From an uncultured Chitinophagaceae bacterium (lineage in GTDB: Bacteria; Bacteroidota; Bacteroidia; Chitinophagales; Chitinophagaceae), in NCBI GenBank assembly GCA_937907395.1, contig CALCII010000009.1:62001-126000 (forward strand): 64,000 nucleotides of DNA. The letters are read 5' to 3'. The position numbers and the translations under genes are program-made. This document shows positions 61,624 through 64,000 of the stretch, piece by piece (within the stretch, counting starts at the first letter, position 1; the number at the start of each line of letters is the position of its first letter). The notes under the pieces were generated by a model. It ran no database searches and had not been told where the DNA came from. It saw only the letters and a program-made list of their open reading frames with translations.

Positions 61624-61661
61624 CTAAGCAGATGACTGACTGCTGAACAATGTTTCATTGC

Positions 61662-62222
61662 TTATAAAACAGACGGGTGATGCATTTGCTGAACCAGTAG
61701 TTCGCCTCTTTCCAATGCCTGCAGATTGATGGGCAGGAGATGATGATATTTCTCAGGTAAAACCTTTTCCAGCGCAGCAACAATGGATTCGTTTTTAACC
61801 ACTGGTTTCAAACCAAGATAGGCGCCCAGTATAATCATGTTCATCACTTTTGCATTGTTCATATGCAGTGCTTCAATGGAAGCGGGGATACCTATTACTT
61901 CGATATCAGTACGTAGTGAGGGCTTAAAAATATTTCCGGATTCGTAGAGTAGTATTCCGCCGGGTTTTACTTTATCAGCAAACTTATCCATCGAAGGCTG
62001 GTTCAGGATAATAGCTGTGTCAAACATGCTGATGATGGGCGAACTGATTTTATGATCGGAGAGAATTGTTATACAGTTGGCTGTACCACCCCGCATTTCC
62101 GGACCATACGAAGGCATCCATGAAATTTCTTTTTCTTCCACCATGCCTGCATAGGCGAGTGTCATACCGAGCGATAAAACACCTTGTCCGCCAAACCCTG
62201 CTACAATGATTTCTTCTAACAT
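61662..62222 (-). CDS. 2-oxoacid:acceptor oxidoreductase, gamma subunit
   Basis: The 186-residue subunit belongs to the pyruvate/2-oxoglutarate/3-methyl-2-oxobutanoate:ferredoxin oxidoreductase family. Family marks: IVAGFGGQGVLSLGMTLAYAG (about 5-25), ISWMPSYGPEMRGGTANCITI (about 33-53), and FDTAIILNQPSMDKF. It lies 14 nt after the beta gene, so the gamma, beta and alpha genes form one unit. The substrate is probably 2-oxoglutarate or a branched-chain 2-oxoacid; this cannot be decided from the sequence. Confidence 0.92.
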   Translation of the reverse strand: MLEEIIVAGFGGQGVLSLGMTLAYAGMVEEKEISWMPSYGPEMRGGTANCITILSDHKISSPIISMFDTAIILNQPSMDKFADKVKPGGILLYESGNIFKPSLRTDIEVIGIPASIEALHMNNAKVMNMIILGAYLGLKPVVKNESIVAALEKVLPEKYHHLLPINLQALERGELLVQQMHHPSVL

Positions 62223-62236
62223 AATACCTCCTTGAT

Positions 62237-63058
62237 TTATTTAACCGATAATGCTCCGGGTGTTTTTATATCACCCAGCGGATATGTTTTCAGCATTTCT
62301 TCTTCAATGAATTTATTGGCTTCCAGCGGAGTCATGCGCCAGTTACTCGGACAATTACCAATGATTTCTATAAAAGAAGTTCCCTGATGTTGTTGTTGGA
62401 ATTTGAATGCATTCAACAATGCTTTCTTTGTTTTTCTTACTGCATTTGCATTGTAAACAGATTGCCTTGTAACATACACAGCTCCGTCGAGTGGTGCAAT
62501 CAGTTCTGCCATTTTAATGGGGGATCCATGATATGAAACAGTACGCCCGCCCGGACTGGTTGTGGTTTTCATTCCCATTAATGTGGTGGGCGCCATTTGT
62601 CCGCTCGTCATTCCATATACTGCATTATTCATAAACACGATCAGAATATTTTCACCACGGTTGATGGCATGTAATGTTTCTGCAATACCAATAGCCGCCA
62701 GGTCACCATCGCCCTGGTAGGTGAATACATAATGATCGGGCATTAAGCGTTTGATACCTGTGGCAACAGCGCATGCCCTGCCATGTGGAGCCTGCTGCAT
62801 ATCAATATCCATATAGTCATAAGCAAATACAGAACATCCTACAGGAGCTACCCCAACTGTGGTTTCCTGTATACCCAGTTCATCCACCACTTCCATAATC
62901 AGTTTGTGCATGAGACTGTGTGCACAGCCCGGGCAGTAGTGCATATTTGTATCAACCAGTGTTTGTGGCCGTTGATACACCAACTCAAATGCCCGTTCAG
63001 GACAAGCGACAGTTGATTCTTCTGCAATCAGATGATCAGTTGTTGTTAGTAGTGACAT
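62237..63058 (-). CDS. 2-oxoacid:acceptor oxidoreductase, TPP-binding beta subunit
   Basis: The 273-residue subunit binds thiamine pyrophosphate: HYCPGCAHSLMHKLIMEV (a CxxC pair), GVAPVGCSVFAYDYMDID, the GDGDLAAIG...NNAVYGMTSGQ TPP motif (about 117-150), and a C-terminal SFIEIIGNCPSNW. ATG 63058 is chosen; a TTG 27 nt upstream is weaker. Its start overlaps the end of the alpha gene by 23 nt, indicating translational coupling. It catalyses oxidative decarboxylation with ferredoxin or a similar low-potential acceptor. The ferredoxin-like delta subunit, if present, is outside the window. Confidence 0.93.
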   Translation of the reverse strand: MSLLTTTDHLIAEESTVACPERAFELVYQRPQTLVDTNMHYCPGCAHSLMHKLIMEVVDELGIQETTVGVAPVGCSVFAYDYMDIDMQQAPHGRACAVATGIKRLMPDHYVFTYQGDGDLAAIGIAETLHAINRGENILIVFMNNAVYGMTSGQMAPTTLMGMKTTTSPGGRTVSYHGSPIKMAELIAPLDGAVYVTRQSVYNANAVRKTKKALLNAFKFQQQHQGTSFIEIIGNCPSNWRMTPLEANKFIEEEMLKTYPLGDIKTPGALSVK

Positions 63059-64000
63059 ATATTCTGTTTTCGAGTTGTTGTACAATTTCTTCGGGAGTGG
63101 GAATCATTCCACCCATACGGCCATAAAATGTAACAGGCACTTTACCTTCAGTGGCAAGCCGCACATCTTCCACCATTTGTCCGCTGTTGAGTTCCACACT
63201 CATCATCATCTTCATATTTCCTGCAAGCTCTTTCAATCGTTGATAAGGGAAGGGGAATAGTGTAATCGGTCGAAACAGTCCCACTTTCATTCCTTTTTCT
63301 CTTGCCAGGTCCATTGCCTTCTGACAAATACGTGCAGTGAGCCCATAAGATACCAGCAGGTAATCTGCATCCTCTGTATTTACTTCTTCGTATCTCACTT
63401 CTTCGTTCCGCATCCTGTTGAATTTTTCTTCCAGGTGATGGTTGTGTTCTTCCATTTTCTCTGGCTGAATGTGGAGTGAAGTGATATAGTTGCGTTTACG
63501 TGATGTCGGTTTTCCGGTAGTGGCCCAGGATTTATCAGCTAACGGTATCGTATAATCGGGAAATTGAACTTTCTCCATCATTTGCCCAATCGCTCCATCA
63601 CTTAAGATCATTACGGGGTTACGGTATTTTTCGGCAAGATCAAAACCGAGGTATACAAAGTCGGCCATCTCCTGTACAGAATTCGGTGCCAGTACAATCA
63701 AACGATAATCGCCATGTCCACCACCTTTGGTTGCCTGGAAATAATCCCCTTGTCCGGGTTGAATGGTTCCAAGGCCGGGGCCGGCACGGTTCACATTTAC
63801 AATGAGGCAAGGAACTTCGGCACCTGCCATATAAGAAATGCCTTCCAGCATTAAGCTGATACCGGGAGAAGAGGAGCTTGTCATGGTACGGAAACCGGCA
63901 CCAGCAGCACCGTATACCATATTAATGGAGGCCAGTTCGCTTTCTGCCTGCATCACCACACGGTTATGTTTAGGCATTTCACGGGCCAGGTATTCCAACA
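63036..64000 (-). CDS. 2-oxoacid:acceptor oxidoreductase, alpha subunit (VorB/KorA-like), 5' truncated by window edge
   Basis: The visible 320 or so residues match the pyruvate:ferredoxin-type alpha subunit (VorB/KorA group), which carries the second part of the TPP site and binds CoA. Marks: AESELASINMVYGAAGAGFRTMTSSSSPG, VNVNRAGPGLGTIQPGQGDYFQATKGGGHGD, YRNPVMILSDGAIGQMME and PITLFPFPYQRLKELA. The frame is open to the right edge, so the N-terminus (about 30-40 residues) lies outside. The stop overlaps the beta start by 23 nt. Confidence 0.92.
   Translation of the reverse strand, partial: LEYLAREMPKHNRVVMQAESELASINMVYGAAGAGFRTMTSSSSPGISLMLEGISYMAGAEVPCLIVNVNRAGPGLGTIQPGQGDYFQATKGGGHGDYRLIVLAPNSVQEMADFVYLGFDLAEKYRNPVMILSDGAIGQMMEKVQFPDYTIPLADKSWATTGKPTSRKRNYITSLHIQPEKMEEHNHHLEEKFNRMRNEEVRYEEVNTEDADYLLVSYGLTARICQKAMDLAREKGMKVGLFRPITLFPFPYQRLKELAGNMKMMMSVELNSGQMVEDVRLATEGKVPVTFYGRMGGMIPTPEEIVQQLENRIYVTTNNN

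Noticed and set aside
1..64000. tRNA, rRNA, CRISPR or prophage region
   Set aside because: No tRNA-like cloverleaf, rRNA sequence, spacer array, integrase or phage structural gene seen on reading both strands; an automated RNA search was not possible here.

Overview
The window reads as chromosomal DNA of a Bacteroidota bacterium, most likely of the Chitinophagaceae or a close relative. The reasons are: the C-terminal half of SprA (the type IX secretion translocon) at the left edge; several secreted proteins ending in T9SS-type C-terminal domains; Bacteroidota-restricted families (DUF2795, DUF4954, large TANFOR-like surface proteins); and repeated promoter-like motifs of the Bacteroidota form TTG/TTTG-N19/20-TAnnTTTG. 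Genus and species cannot be read from the sequence alone. About 49 protein genes are supported. No rRNA, tRNA, CRISPR array, prophage or integrative element was seen.

Left third (1-27300), mostly housekeeping: sprA 3' end, fabI, a SemiSWEET transporter, DUF2795, two LolD/MacB-type ABC ATPases, cobalamin adenosyltransferase, gatC, trpS, a deoxynucleoside kinase, a lipoprotein subtilase, then an apparent run of aminopeptidase P, pssA, purS and rsmI, an M1 peptidase, a NarL-type response regulator, rsmG, a glycosyltransferase, tgt, an LptF/LptG permease, a eukaryotic-type citrate synthase, DUF4954, glmS and a GNAT enzyme.

Middle (27300-44800): a 1768-residue sensor kinase with about eight PAS modules, mgtE, a SET-domain protein, two related secreted proteins, a REP-associated tyrosine transposase (RAYT) with REP-like hairpins on both sides, a DNA alkylation repair protein, a gamma-glutamyltransferase, a T9SS cargo protein, a fructosamine kinase and a SWIB protein with a histone H1-like tail.

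Right third (44800-64000): a secreted PHP-domain protein with a T9SS tail, a secreted DRGH nuclease, a psuK-psuG pseudouridine degradation pair, YccF, a TPR protein, a three-gene run encoding a probable outer-membrane barrel, a 1943-residue surface protein and a fibronectin-III protein, then pdxH and a 2-oxoacid:acceptor oxidoreductase (gamma, beta and partial alpha) running off the right edge.

Most notable: (i) eight genes with a -7 element only 4-7 nt before the start codon, implying leaderless or near-leaderless mRNAs; (ii) the RAYT/REP locus, one REP copy of which forms the end of a repair gene; (iii) a LacI-type palindrome, one perfect and two near copies, each upstream of a secreted-protein gene; (iv) the barrel/giant protein/Fn3 surface operon with a 10-cysteine tail.
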